Positions 19,801-28,017 of a stretch of 64,000 bases of DNA are shown here, piece by piece. Origin of the DNA: an uncultured Chryseobacterium sp. (GTDB lineage: Bacteria > Bacteroidota > Bacteroidia > Flavobacteriales > Weeksellaceae); contig CAJYWD010000036.1 in the NCBI GenBank assembly GCA_913778505.1, forward strand, positions 124,001-188,000. Direction: 5' to 3'. Numbering within the stretch: the first letter of the stretch is position 1; each line of letters opens with the position of its first letter. The position numbers were made by a program, and so were the translations under genes. Below the pieces are notes generated by a model, which was not told the origin of the DNA, did not search any database, and worked only from the letters and a program-made list of their open reading frames with translations.

Positions 19801-20216
19801 TGTTGCCTGACGAGTATGTAAGTTCTACGGAAGAGCGGCTTCTGCTGTACCAGAAATTGGCTGACATTCAGAATGCTAAAGAGCTGCAGCAGTTTGAAAA
19901 TGAATTGACAGACCGATTCGGGAAACTGCCGGATGAAGCGATTAATCTTCTGAAATCTGTAGAACTGAAATGGCTGGCGGCGGAAATTGGATTTGATAAG
20001 TTGGTGGTGAAGAATAAAGTGTTTCTTGGTTATTTCCCAGCAAATCCTCAGGATAAGTTTTATCAGAGTGAAAAATTCAAAAAAATAATCGCTTACCTTA
20101 CACAAAATCCGGCAGAAGCTACGTTAAAGGAAAAGAACAACCAGCTGATGATGAGGAAAGATAATGTGAAGAATGTGGATGAGGTGAATCTGGTCTTGAA
20201 TAGGATTTTGGCTTGA
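16869..20216 (+). CDS. mfd: Transcription-repair coupling factor Mfd
   Basis: An 1115-residue SF2 DNA translocase that removes stalled RNA polymerase and recruits UvrA for strand-specific repair. The N-terminal UvrB-homology region (to about residue 350) is followed by the CarD-like RNA polymerase-interacting domain (VGDYIAHIDHGIGKFMGL), then the helicase core with Walker A GDVGFGKT at 585-592 and a DEEH box at 686-689, GRVGRS in motif VI, and the C-terminal TRCF domain. Length is slightly below the E. coli protein. The start ATG at 16869 follows a 254-base intergenic leader. Confidence 0.97.
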   Translation: MELKKINQNLLPDLLKRQFGSDIFSNIATKQHISVKGSAGSAVSILAAELFLTQNKSILYLVEDKEDALYVNAEMEDLLGKENVLYFPATHLEPYQVEKTQNANLVLRTEVINKLNSGKSPKVIVAFIGAMSEKVLKKEDFKAISHHIKVGDQLDFDFVDELLNHYQFHQTDFVSEPGEFSVRGGIVDVFSFSNEKPFRITFFGNEVESIRTFDIESQLSLDKIDDFQLVSNMNYSVSGSKVSFFELLTDDGFLISKNLYLCARRIKEFYAKALEKYETLSKDIQHRTPSELFISEAEFQNKLIKFKTIDFSSQTFELPKVHTLELSQTPQPSFHKNFELLIQDLEEKQSQGFDTWISFSSEKQKERLQSIFEELQHDIPFKSFKSELHEGFVDTDHKLLIYTDHQIFDRYQRYKSKDGFAKSEQLTLKDLMSLKVGDYIAHIDHGIGKFMGLVKVNNDGKIQECFKLSYKNGDLLYVSIHSLHKISKYNGPEGREIVLSKLGSPAWKSLKQKTKARVKQIAFDLIKLYAERKTAKGFQYSPDSYLQNELEAGFLYEDTPDQEKATLDVKKDMEAEGVMDRLICGDVGFGKTEVAIRAAFKAATDGKQVAILVPTTILAFQHYRSFRERLKDFPVNISYMNRFRSAKQKAETKEGLKNGKVDIVIGTHQLVGKDIKFKDLGLLIIDEEHKFGVSVKDKLKTLKTDVDTLTLTATPIPRTLQFSLMAARDLSVIKTPPPNRQPVETSIVGFNEEILRDAISYELQRDGQVYFINNRIENLKDIAGLIQRLVPDARVITGHGQMEGKQMENNIIDFMEGKYDVLVSTTIIESGVDVPNANTIFINDAQRFGMADLHQMRGRVGRSNRKAFCYLITPPFDMMTSDARKRLEAIEQFSDLGSGFQIAMKDLEIRGAGDLLGGEQSGFINEMGFETYQKMMQEALEELKDDENFENLFENEEDRNKLFKSTKEVNIDTDLELMLPDEYVSSTEERLLLYQKLADIQNAKELQQFENELTDRFGKLPDEAINLLKSVELKWLAAEIGFDKLVVKNKVFLGYFPANPQDKFYQSEKFKKIIAYLTQNPAEATLKEKNNQLMMRKDNVKNVDEVNLVLNRILA

Positions 20217-20221
20217 AAATA

Positions 20222-21211
20222 ATGAATAATATCTCATTTAAATTTTGTGAAAAGACATTGTCTTTGATTTTTATAACCTTAGCTTTTTGTTACAATGCCC
20301 AAATCCAAAAATACCATTACGACAAAGAGATGATCTTCTTCAGTGAGGCGGATAATGAAGCGGGGATTTCGGTGAGATTTAATTCTAAAGATCAATCGGT
20401 TCCGGTTTATTCCATTGCGTTCAATTCTGATAAAAAGACAATTAGAAATACCGTTAACTTCTATTATTCATACAGAAAAAATATCTACAGGATGGGCGGC
20501 ATTCTGTACAACAAAAAGTATGTTTCGGCTAATGGATTCCGGACTTACGGTGCAGAATCGCCAATCCGGTATTTCAAAAAAGCATCAGACACTATATATG
20601 ATTACAGGTCTTATAAAAATCTCGAAAAAAGAATTGCCACAGACAAAGACGGAACTAAAATCGAAGTGTTCATAGCCAATCTCAAGGATAACATCGATTA
20701 TTCTGCGCCTGCATTATTCTTTCTCTCCGAGCATTATGGCATCTCGCCCGGCCTGGCAAAAGGTGAGATTGTAGTTTATGCCAATTACATCTTTAAAAAT
20801 AATTCCAGTTCGGGAGATTTTGTTCAGATGAAAGATATTGATCAAGATATTTATTTCAACAAAGAACAAATTGAAGCTTTAATAGATGACCGGTATAAAG
20901 CGTTTATAAACAAATCTGATTCTGTGAAAAAACCGATTTACTGTTCTGTAACTGCATTTAGGAAAAATGCAGATGAAAAAACGGAGGAGGAATTACAAAG
21001 TTTTCTTTCAGGTATGTGCGAATACTTTGAGCTGAGCAGTCAGCAGGAAAGCAATGAAAGTTTCAGGCAATATTATGATGCTGAAATGAAAAGAAGATCA
21101 GAAATTTACAGAAAAAGCGGAAATCTGAGCGAGCAGCAACTGAAAGTTTTTGTGGACGAACTCCAGCAGCTTCGTAACAAAAATCAGGAACAATATTTTG
21201 ATTATCATTAA
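20222..21211 (+). CDS. Exported protein of unknown function
   Basis: A 329-residue protein. The ATG at 20222 is chosen over a TTG at 20213 that overlaps the mfd stop; it gives a signal peptide MNNISFKFCEKTLSLIFITL ending LAFCYNAQ. The mature part is polar, with aromatic-rich strands (NFYYSYRKNIYRMGG, FRTYGAESPIRYF) and a charged helical C-terminus (EQQLKVFVDELQQLRNKNQ). No family is recognised. It starts 5 bases after mfd and is probably on the same transcript, but a functional link to repair is unlikely for a periplasmic protein. Confidence 0.65.
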   Translation: MNNISFKFCEKTLSLIFITLAFCYNAQIQKYHYDKEMIFFSEADNEAGISVRFNSKDQSVPVYSIAFNSDKKTIRNTVNFYYSYRKNIYRMGGILYNKKYVSANGFRTYGAESPIRYFKKASDTIYDYRSYKNLEKRIATDKDGTKIEVFIANLKDNIDYSAPALFFLSEHYGISPGLAKGEIVVYANYIFKNNSSSGDFVQMKDIDQDIYFNKEQIEALIDDRYKAFINKSDSVKKPIYCSVTAFRKNADEKTEEELQSFLSGMCEYFELSSQQESNESFRQYYDAEMKRRSEIYRKSGNLSEQQLKVFVDELQQLRNKNQEQYFDYH

Positions 21212-21237
21212 CGTTCGTAATATTTATTTTAAAAAAT

Positions 21238-21245
21238 TAACTTTG
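21238..21245 (+). promoter_or_regulatory. -7 promoter element for the 21264 lipoprotein gene
   Basis: TAACTTTG (TAnnTTTG) lies 18 bases before the ATG; TTCG at 21214-21217, 20 bases farther upstream, could be a weak -33 element. Confidence 0.45.
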
Positions 21246-21263
21246 CAAAACATAAATCAGACA

Positions 21264-22157
21264 ATGAGAAATTTACTTTATTATATATTCGGGTTTTTTG
21301 TCCTTTCAGCATGCTCGCCCAATCAGGATGCAGACGGCGATCTGCTGAATGGCGTAGATTACGACTGGACCAATACCGACGGCGGTAACAACGGTGGAAC
21401 CACTCCTTCCAAATTATTGAAAACAGTGACCATTAATGACGCTGGTGAGGTAGTAACTTATACCTACACTTACAACGCAAATAAAAAACTGACCGGAATC
21501 ACAACGGATGACAATAATTTAAAAATTAATATTACCTACCTGGCATCCGGCAACATAGGAAAAATCGTGAGAACCGAAAACAATATGGGAACGGTCAGCA
21601 CCGAGGAAATTGTTCCGGTCTACACGGGCGGTAAGATTGATAAGACCAATGTGACGCACATTGAAAACGGAAAATCTATTAAGAGTGTTGGTACTGTAAC
21701 TTATAATTCTAATGGATGGCCTTCTGCTGTAAAAGAAGATATTTACGATGAGAGCAATACAAAAATTGCGGCTAATTTTGCCTCCACATTTACGTATAGC
21801 GGAAATAACATCACCAAATGGAACTTCAAATCATCCTTCGCCACCGGCTTGCCGGTTCCGGTATTTGACTTCCTCCAGGAAATGGAACTGACTGCGGATC
21901 TATCCGAATATGACGATAAAATCAATCCTTATAATCTGCTGCCGAAAGATTACCTGATTGCTACCGTCCACGCAGAAGCCGATGCCAGCAGCATCACGGG
22001 ATTTGCGAAAAACAATGCAAAAAAGATCGGGATCACCGTGGTTTTTGCGGGCACACCGATGGCAGACAGCCAGTCCGTAGTGTATATCTACGATAAAGAT
22101 GGATATCCTACCACAGCAACCTCCAAGGATGTTGTTACTAAATTTGTATATCAGTAA
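21264..22157 (+). CDS. Lipoprotein of unknown function
   Basis: A 297-residue lipoprotein: MRNLLYYIFGFFVLSACSPN places the lipid cysteine at about residue 17. The linker is rich in aspartate, asparagine and glycine, and the body has YD/RHS-like wording (YTYTYNANKKLTGITTDD, TVTYNSNGWPSAVKEDIYDE, VVYIYDKDGYPTTA), a pattern seen in many Bacteroidota lipoproteins built of short beta-hairpin units. The ATG at 21264 is supported by the lipobox position and the -7 element just upstream. pth follows after 3 bases. Function unknown. Confidence 0.75.
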   Translation: MRNLLYYIFGFFVLSACSPNQDADGDLLNGVDYDWTNTDGGNNGGTTPSKLLKTVTINDAGEVVTYTYTYNANKKLTGITTDDNNLKINITYLASGNIGKIVRTENNMGTVSTEEIVPVYTGGKIDKTNVTHIENGKSIKSVGTVTYNSNGWPSAVKEDIYDESNTKIAANFASTFTYSGNNITKWNFKSSFATGLPVPVFDFLQEMELTADLSEYDDKINPYNLLPKDYLIATVHAEADASSITGFAKNNAKKIGITVVFAGTPMADSQSVVYIYDKDGYPTTATSKDVVTKFVYQ

Positions 22158-22160
22158 AAT

Positions 22161-22724
22161 ATGAAATATCTGATCGTCGGAATTGGGAACAAAGGGGAAG
22201 AGTATGCAGAAACCCGTCATAATATTGGCTTTAAGGTCGCAGAAAAGATTGCGGAAAAGATAGAAGCACCGTTTAAATCTTCCAACTTTGGTTTACTCGC
22301 AGAAGGAAGATACAAGGGCAGAAAAGTCCTCATCCTAAAACCGGACACTTACGTAAATCTTTCCGGGAATGCTGTGAAATTCTGGATGCAGAAAGAGAAT
22401 ATTCCGTTGGAAAATATTTTGATCATTACCGATGATCTGGCATTGCCGTTTGGCTCACTCCGTATGAAAATGAAGGGCTCCGATGCAGGTCACAACGGGC
22501 TGAAAAGCATCCAGGCACAACTCAATACTCAAAATTATACACGATTGAGATTCGGGATTTCCGCGGATTTTGCGGAAGGCAGACAGTCCGACTATGTCCT
22601 GGGACAATGGACCGAGGAGGAAAAAGAAAAACTCTCCGAAAGGATCGAAAAGTTTTCTCAGGCAGCCTTGTCATTCGTCTTCGCAGGAGTGCAGAATACG
22701 ATGACAGCTTTTAACGGGAAGTAA
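22161..22724 (+). CDS. pth: Peptidyl-tRNA hydrolase
   Basis: A 187-residue enzyme that cleaves peptidyl-tRNAs released from stalled ribosomes, recycling tRNA. The active-site set of the bacterial Pth family is present: N10 and H20 (ETRHNIGF), the KPDTYVNLSG loop at 60-69, an aspartate in ITDDLALP (91-92) and GHNGLKS at 110-116. It starts 3 bases after an unrelated lipoprotein gene and ends 7 bases from a convergent gene. Confidence 0.96.
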   Translation: MKYLIVGIGNKGEEYAETRHNIGFKVAEKIAEKIEAPFKSSNFGLLAEGRYKGRKVLILKPDTYVNLSGNAVKFWMQKENIPLENILIITDDLALPFGSLRMKMKGSDAGHNGLKSIQAQLNTQNYTRLRFGISADFAEGRQSDYVLGQWTEEEKEKLSERIEKFSQAALSFVFAGVQNTMTAFNGK

Positions 22725-22731
22725 ACATATT

Positions 22732-23565
22732 CTACTCTTTGATAAATTTATTAACGTAGGAAGATTTATCCGTGTCAATTCTGATGAAATAGATTCCGGC
22801 ATTGAGTTTCCTTACATCCACTTCACCATTGGTAATGGTAACGTCCTGCGCACGTCCGGTGATATCAATGATTTCCAGCTTACGCATAGTCTCGTCTTTG
22901 AGATTGACTTTTATAAAATGCTTTGCCGGGTTCGGAGAGATCACAATCTTATTTTTCTGAGCGACATCATCAACTGACATTGTCGTATTGAAATTGCTAA
23001 CATCATCAATCACCAAGGATTTTTGATTAGGACTATTGAAATGACGGAAATACAGTTTCATCTCCTTGCCCATTATTTCCCAGTCAAAACGGTCTACAAA
23101 GATATTTCGGGAAGTTGATCCGCTTGTCAAAGTTTCAAAATAAATCGGCGTTTCATTGGCTGAAAATGTTTGATCGGCCTGCAAAAGATAGACGGCATAG
23201 CTTTCTGAAAATTTAATCGCATCGGCGGCGGCAATTCTGAACGCTATCCCAATGGTGTTAATGCCTCCGTTTTTGATACGCGGCGACTCATAAATGAAGG
23301 TAGGAGAAACCAGAACATTATTCGGATTCAGTGGCAGATTTGCTGCTGCGTCAAAGGAATCAGAGATGTATACGTAGCCCGAGAATCCCAAAGCTGTGGT
23401 CCAATCCTGCGCTTCCTGCAGACGCCAGGTCTTGCCATCACCATCCAGGTCAAGCGTTGTCCAGCGCGGTGATGCGCTTTCATTCTCGAAATTTTCACTG
23501 AGACCATAATTCTGAGCGTGGCCTAATACAAAAGATAAAAGGAAAACAGGTAAAAAATTTTTCAT
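22732..23565 (-). CDS. Secreted protein with T9SS type A sorting domain (choice-of-anchor type)
   Basis: A 277-residue exported protein. The signal peptide ends LLSFVLGHA|Q near residue 17. The N-terminal 180 residues form a jelly-roll domain with FENESASPRWTTLDLDGDG, the wording of the choice-of-anchor J / cleaved-adhesin family. The last 75 residues carry KIVISPNPAKHFIKVNL, LEIIDITGR, LNAGIYFIRI and end NKFIKE, a type A sorting domain for the type IX system. Adhesin-like binding at the cell surface is inferred. It is the second such cargo in the window. Confidence 0.9.
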   Translation of the reverse strand: MKNFLPVFLLSFVLGHAQNYGLSENFENESASPRWTTLDLDGDGKTWRLQEAQDWTTALGFSGYVYISDSFDAAANLPLNPNNVLVSPTFIYESPRIKNGGINTIGIAFRIAAADAIKFSESYAVYLLQADQTFSANETPIYFETLTSGSTSRNIFVDRFDWEIMGKEMKLYFRHFNSPNQKSLVIDDVSNFNTTMSVDDVAQKNKIVISPNPAKHFIKVNLKDETMRKLEIIDITGRAQDVTITNGEVDVRKLNAGIYFIRIDTDKSSYVNKFIKE

Positions 23566-23665
23566 AGTTTTTTTATAAAGATATTAAGAATTAATTAAGT
23601 GGGGGTTAGAAGTTCAGGATTTTGTAAATCCGGATATTTTACAGGGACAATCTATATTCAAAAAA

Positions 23666-23697
23666 AGCAGACCGGATAATCATTTATCCGGCCTGCT
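23666..23697 (-). terminator. Intrinsic terminator of the carbonic anhydrase/SulP cluster
   Basis: AGCAG-A-CCGGATAA pairs with TTATCCGG-C-CTGCT (23666-23679 with 23684-23697, one mismatch, loop TCAT); a T-run follows on the minus strand. It lies 30 bases past the stop of the carbonic anhydrase at 23727. Confidence 0.85.
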
Positions 23698-23726
23698 ACC
23701 CTAATTATATGAAGAAAAAATATTTT

Positions 23727-24362
23727 CTATAGCCAAGCTACAACGCCTGTTTCTACGTCGTAATTGGCACCCGCAATCTTAATTTTACCTTCCTGCTCCA
23801 GCCTGTTAAGCGTAGAACTTTGCTTGCGGATGTCTTCTATGGCGTGCTTCACATTGTGATGATTCAGCCTTTCCAGAAGATCTTCATTTTTGGAAGAACG
23901 TTCTTCGCCATCTTTAATGATAGTTTTGATAATAGGATCAAAATGTCCGATCAGGTGATTCAGGTTGTCCATTCCCATACCTTCGATGGCTGCTGCATCC
24001 AGACCGCCCTTCAGCGCGCCACATTTGGAATGTCCCAGCACCACCACCAGCTTGGATCCCGCTACGTTGCAGCCAAATTCCATAGAGCCCAGAATATCCT
24101 GATTCACGAAGTTCCCGGCAATTCTGACGCTGAAAATGTCGCCAAGACCCTGATCAAAGATGAGCTCGGCAGATGTACGGCTGTCTATGCAGCTTAGAAC
24201 CACGGCGAATGGCCATTGTCCTTCGCGCGTAGCATTGACCTGCGCCAGCAAGTCTCTGTTGGCTTTCAGGTTATTGACAAATCTTGCGTTACCTTCTTTA
24301 AGGATTTCTAACGCTTTTTCCGGTGTGATAGTCGCTTGTGTTTCTGAAGTATGTGCTTTCAT
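23727..24362 (-). CDS. Beta-class carbonic anhydrase (distal copy of the cluster)
   Basis: A 211-residue cytoplasmic zinc enzyme interconverting CO2 and bicarbonate. Zinc ligands and the catalytic dyad are visible: C58, D60 and R62 in SCIDSR, H111 and C114 in LGHSKCGALKGG. It has the short N-terminal helix and wording (TPEKALEILKEGNARFVN) of the plant-like beta clade, clearly different from the second carbonic anhydrase 2.1 kb upstream. No signal peptide is seen. It is the last gene of the cluster, 60 bases after the SulP transporter, and ends before a strong terminator. Confidence 0.95.
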   Translation of the reverse strand: MKAHTSETQATITPEKALEILKEGNARFVNNLKANRDLLAQVNATREGQWPFAVVLSCIDSRTSAELIFDQGLGDIFSVRIAGNFVNQDILGSMEFGCNVAGSKLVVVLGHSKCGALKGGLDAAAIEGMGMDNLNHLIGHFDPIIKTIIKDGEERSSKNEDLLERLNHHNVKHAIEDIRKQSSTLNRLEQEGKIKIAGANYDVETGVVAWL

Positions 24363-24422
24363 AATTTCTGATTGTTTGAGTAAGTCTGTGTTTTTGATTG
24401 TTAAATTAAATAAATTTATAAA

Positions 24423-26018
24423 TTACATGGCTCGTTTATGATTCACCACCACGTGCGAATCCTGATCACTGGCATAATCTCTATAAGATGTTTTGAATCC
24501 GATAAGTTCTACCTCAATGTCTTCTTCCTTCGCCCGCACATTGGCAAAATCCTGGATCATCTCCAGAACATCTGTTGTAATGTAAGATGTTGTTTTCGCA
24601 TCAATGATGACTTTAGAATTAGGTTTAATATTTTTAAGTGTCTTTTTAATGGCTGCCTTGTTCAGGAACGATACTTCCTCGGCCAGCTTGATGGTGATCT
24701 CATCGGCATCGTTCAAGGTTTCCCGGCTAAGGTAATAAGCCCGCTTCATATTGCCCTGCAGAATATAAAAGACCGAAATCAGCAACCCAATTCCCACTCC
24801 TTTCAGCAGATCCGTTGCCACTACAGCGACTACTGTTGCCACAAAGGGAATGAACTGGTATTTTCCATTATGCCAAAAATGTTTAAACGTGGCCGGTTTT
24901 GCCAATTTGTATCCCACCAGTATCAAAACTGCTGCCAAGGTTGCCAGCGGAATCAGGTTGAGAATGAACGGAATAGACAGCACGCACAGCAACAGCAAAA
25001 CGCCGTGGATAATTGCAGACAGTTTGGAAGTGGCCCCTGCGTTGGCATTGGCAGAACTTCTTACGACCACGGAAGTCATTGGAAGTCCGCCTATGAAAGA
25101 GCTGATAAGATTTCCGATGCCCTGAGCCTTGAGTTCCAGATTGGTATCGGTGATCCGTCTTCTTACATCCAGCCTGTCCGAAGCCTCAATACAGAGCAGG
25201 GTTTCGATGGAAGCCACGATCGCAATGGTCGCTCCCGTAATCCACACTTTTGGATTGGCAAATCCCTTAAAATCTGGGAATGTCACGAGATTTTTGAATT
25301 CATCCAATGATGATGGTACAGGAAGATTTACCAGGTGTTCCGGCGCTATGGCCAGCGCGCTGCCGGTCATTTTAAAAAATTCATTCAGCAGAATCCCGAC
25401 AATCACTGCCACCAGTGCGCCCGGCAAAAGCTTGAGCCTTTTCAGAACCGTAATATGATCCCAGGCCAGGAGAATAGCCATCGATACTAAAGTAATAACA
25501 ATAGCACCAGGATGGATTGCGGCAAACAGTTCTGAGAAATAATGGATGTTAAATCCGTTGTCAAATAAAGACTGATGACCTTCATAATCTTTGTCAAAAC
25601 CTACCGCATGCGACAATTGTTTTAAAATGATAATGATACCGATACCGGCCAGCATACCCTCGATAACATTATTGGGAAAGTAATTGGAAATGCTTCCTGC
25701 GCGGAAAAATCCGAGAATAAGCTGGATAATCCCGGCGATGATCCCGGCACATAAAAATAATTCGAATGCGCCGATGTCGGTAATTGCTACCAGAATAATC
25801 GCTGTAAGCCCTGCTGCAGGGCCGCTGACAGAAATATTGGAATTACTGATGCTTCCAACCACGATACCACCCACAATACCGGCAATAATACCGGAAAGTG
25901 GTGGCGCGCCGGACGCCAAGGCAATGCCTAAACACAATGGTAATGCGACCAAAAAGACCACAAGACCAGATGGAAAGTTTTCTTTGATTCCTCCGAACAA
26001 AGATGTTGACTTTTTCAT
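24423..26018 (-). CDS. SulP family anion transporter (bicarbonate/sulfate permease)
   Basis: A 531-residue inner-membrane transporter with about 12-14 hydrophobic helices. SGAPPLSGIIAGIVGG and SVSGPAAGLTAIIL near the N-terminus are signature regions of SulP proteins; the cytoplasmic C-terminus (about 440-520, NSKVIIDAKTTSYITTDVLE) is a STAS-like domain. SulP members move sulfate, bicarbonate or other anions, and the BicA subgroup imports bicarbonate with sodium. Placement between two carbonic anhydrases argues for bicarbonate (inference). It lies 163 bases downstream of the small protein gene; that gap holds no strong terminator. Confidence 0.92.
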   Translation of the reverse strand: MKKSTSLFGGIKENFPSGLVVFLVALPLCLGIALASGAPPLSGIIAGIVGGIVVGSISNSNISVSGPAAGLTAIILVAITDIGAFELFLCAGIIAGIIQLILGFFRAGSISNYFPNNVIEGMLAGIGIIIILKQLSHAVGFDKDYEGHQSLFDNGFNIHYFSELFAAIHPGAIVITLVSMAILLAWDHITVLKRLKLLPGALVAVIVGILLNEFFKMTGSALAIAPEHLVNLPVPSSLDEFKNLVTFPDFKGFANPKVWITGATIAIVASIETLLCIEASDRLDVRRRITDTNLELKAQGIGNLISSFIGGLPMTSVVVRSSANANAGATSKLSAIIHGVLLLLCVLSIPFILNLIPLATLAAVLILVGYKLAKPATFKHFWHNGKYQFIPFVATVVAVVATDLLKGVGIGLLISVFYILQGNMKRAYYLSRETLNDADEITIKLAEEVSFLNKAAIKKTLKNIKPNSKVIIDAKTTSYITTDVLEMIQDFANVRAKEEDIEVELIGFKTSYRDYASDQDSHVVVNHKRAM

Positions 26019-26181
26019 AAATAAAAAGGGTTTGATTTCAAGCCAGTGTCTGACCTAAAGGCATGTCATGAATAAAATAAATAACATAAAATAGAGAAAG
26101 ATCGCCAGATCTTTAGATTACAGCACAGAACGCTGCCACTTAAAGACAGTGGAGTACAATGCTGTAAAATCGAAATGTTAT

Positions 26182-26478
26182 TTAGGCTTCCGGAGGTGGA
26201 GAAAAAGTGCTGAGCGTGGGCGGAAAGTAGAGTCCCGAATCCCAACTCACAACGATCTGTTTATGCGTATCTGATTCGAAAAACCGGATGAAATCATGAA
26301 TGTCCATCGTTTTGGGAATCGTTTTTTCGTTAATGACAATAGAAGTATGGGCGTGCTGTTCTTCCTCATTGATCACCATATTAGTTCTCGGAAGTTCCCA
26401 GCCAAAGATTGCAGCGATGCCCGGCAGCGCTGTAAAATTAAGAAAAACCGTTAATGTGATGATACTCCAATACTTCAT
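26182..26478 (-). CDS. Small membrane-anchored or exported protein in the carbonic anhydrase cluster
   Basis: A 98-residue protein with one N-terminal hydrophobic segment (residues 4-26, WSIITLTVFLNFTALPGIAA), then a polar domain with EEEQHAHTSIVINEKT and DIHDFIRFFESDTHKQIVV, and a proline-rich end (TFSPPPEA). It starts 11 bases after the upstream carbonic anhydrase, so co-transcription is very likely. I recognise no family. Position between carbonic anhydrase and transporter suggests a role in the same process, for example a histidine-containing periplasmic accessory, but nothing in the sequence proves it. Confidence 0.7.
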   Translation of the reverse strand: MKYWSIITLTVFLNFTALPGIAAIFGWELPRTNMVINEEEQHAHTSIVINEKTIPKTMDIHDFIRFFESDTHKQIVVSWDSGLYFPPTLSTFSPPPEA

Positions 26479-26489
26479 TTTCCGTGAGC

Positions 26490-27155
26490 TTATTTTTTTC
26501 TGCTCATCACCCAGTCAGAATCTGTAAGGTTGTAGATCTTCTGGATATCTTTTAATATATTTTCAAAATCGATTTCTAGGTCGATGATTTTTCCTGATCT
26601 CAGATCAAAGACCCATCCGTGCACCACGGGTTGCTCTTCCAGGATATAACGTTCCTGGACGCACGCCATTTTTATAACGTTGATGCACTGTTCCTGTACA
26701 TTCAGTTCTACAAGGCGGTCATACCTTCTGGCTTCCTCTTGAATGGCATCCAGCTCTTTCTGATGGAGCCTGTAAACATCCCGGATGTTTCTCAGCCATG
26801 GATTCAGAAGGCCCAGATCCTGCGAAGTCATTGCGGCCTTCACGCCACCGCAGTTGTAATGTCCGCAGACGATGATATGCTTTACCTTAAGATGTTCCAC
26901 TGCGTACTGTATCACTGCTGTAGAACTCATATCCAGCGTGTTGATCACATTGGCGATATTCCTGTGGACAAAAACATCACCAGGCTGCGCGCCCATCATA
27001 TCTTCTGCCGTAACGCGGCTGTCCGAACAGCCTATATAAAGATATTCCGGATGTTGCGTCTTCGCCAGCTCATGAAAATAATTAGGGTTATCAGAAAGCT
27101 TGGCTTCCACCCATTCTTTATTATGTTCGAAAATCGCTTTGTAAGAGTCTGCCAT
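26490..27155 (-). CDS. can: Beta-class carbonic anhydrase (Can-like, proximal copy)
   Basis: A 221-residue beta carbonic anhydrase of the bacterial Can type. Ligands and dyad: C43, D45 and R47 in IGCSDSRVTAEDMMG, H99 and C102 in VCGHYNCGGVKAA; HRNIANV at 64-70 is typical of this clade. It is cytoplasmic and the first gene of the cluster, preceded by a near-consensus promoter at 27217-27246. Presence of two different beta clades in one cluster suggests separate roles, such as trapping incoming CO2 and supplying bicarbonate to carboxylases. Confidence 0.95.
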   Translation of the reverse strand: MADSYKAIFEHNKEWVEAKLSDNPNYFHELAKTQHPEYLYIGCSDSRVTAEDMMGAQPGDVFVHRNIANVINTLDMSSTAVIQYAVEHLKVKHIIVCGHYNCGGVKAAMTSQDLGLLNPWLRNIRDVYRLHQKELDAIQEEARRYDRLVELNVQEQCINVIKMACVQERYILEEQPVVHGWVFDLRSGKIIDLEIDFENILKDIQKIYNLTDSDWVMSRKK

Positions 27156-27216
27156 ACTAAGTTGCGATCAAGTTGTTTATCAATATTTTGAAATTGATAG
27201 ACAAACTCAATAATCA

Positions 27217-27246
27217 CAAAAATACGGTTTTTTAATAAACATCAAA
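27217..27246 (-). promoter_or_regulatory. Full Bacteroidota promoter of the carbonic anhydrase/SulP cluster
   Basis: On the minus strand TTTG (27246-27243) is followed after 18 bases by TATTTTTG (27224-27217), matching TTTG/TAnnTTTG with normal spacing. The predicted 5' leader is about 55 bases. It is back-to-back with the promoter of the DUF4271 gene. Confidence 0.7.
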
Positions 27247-27310
27247 CATTTATCGGCAGTTTTTAGTATTAATTATTTCAAAGTTTTAATTTTTTACCAA
27301 ACTTATAACG

Positions 27311-27338
27311 TTTGACGGAGTGCAATTCCTTATTTTTG
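27311..27338 (+). promoter_or_regulatory. Promoter of DUF4271-hemD
   Basis: TTTG (27311-27314), 16 bases, then TATTTTTG (27331-27338). The transcription start would be near 27344, leaving about 10 bases before the proposed TTG start codon at 27355. Confidence 0.6.
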
Positions 27339-27354
27339 CAAAAAATTTCAACCA

Positions 27355-27996
27355 TTGGTAAGGATTACGGAACATAATGACTGGGTGGTGTATTGCATTC
27401 TTGGAAGTGTTTTCATCTACATCCTCTTATTGTCTGTGTTTCAGAGAGATGCTACTGTAAAAGATTTTCTGATGCAGAAGGTTGAAGATGTCAGTAATCT
27501 TACTCCTACCTGGCTGCTGGTATCACTGGTGCGCTGCCTGATGGCTGCAGTACTCATTTCCCAGTACATCACGGTGGTTCCGCGCATATTTTCAGAAATC
27601 CGGTTTTTTGGATGGGAGCTGAATAAGTTTGGATTTACGTTCTTTACGCTGATCGTTTTTGATCTGGTCAGAATGCTTCTCACTTTTTTATTTTACGCTA
27701 GTGTCGGAAGCGTCAGAAATCTTAAAGCTTTTACGCTGATAGCCAGCAAGTATCTCTTTCTGGAGTCGCTGCTATTTCTAATCCTTTCCTTTATCCTTTA
27801 TTTCTACCCGGTGGATTTGGTACAATATTTTTATGGGTTGTTAGGATTGTTTGCAGGTACATTAATTTTGAAAATTATGATATACCTGTTCTACAATCGG
27901 CCGGTACTGCCGGAAAAATGGTATTATAAATTTTTGTATATTTGCACGCTTCAAATTGTACCTTTTGTGGTGCTTTGGAAGTTCTTGTTTTATTAA
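27355..27996 (+). CDS. DUF4271 membrane protein
   Basis: A 213-residue inner-membrane protein with about six hydrophobic helices and the DUF4271 layout (short polar N-terminus, ITEHNDWVVYCILGSVFIYI, later LVRMLLTFLFYAS). Start: no in-frame ATG exists near the 5' end; TTG at 27355 gives the expected N-terminus, whereas the first ATG would remove helix 1. The family is found next to the uroporphyrinogen-III synthase gene in many Flavobacteriia, and hemD follows here after 21 bases. Function unknown; a link to tetrapyrrole synthesis rests only on neighbourhood. Confidence 0.85.
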   Translation: MVRITEHNDWVVYCILGSVFIYILLLSVFQRDATVKDFLMQKVEDVSNLTPTWLLVSLVRCLMAAVLISQYITVVPRIFSEIRFFGWELNKFGFTFFTLIVFDLVRMLLTFLFYASVGSVRNLKAFTLIASKYLFLESLLFLILSFILYFYPVDLVQYFYGLLGLFAGTLILKIMIYLFYNRPVLPEKWYYKFLYICTLQIVPFVVLWKFLFY

Positions 27997-28017
27997 ATGT
28001 AACATACACGTTTTGAG

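Noticed and set aside
19509..20105. Antisense frame of 198 codons inside mfd
   Set aside because: No family resemblance, unusual composition, opposite an intact gene.
24438..25310. Long open frame antisense to the SulP transporter (290 codons)
   Set aside because: It is rich in histidine, cysteine and arginine with no domain, and lies wholly opposite a well-supported transporter; it is the shadow of that gene's codon usage.
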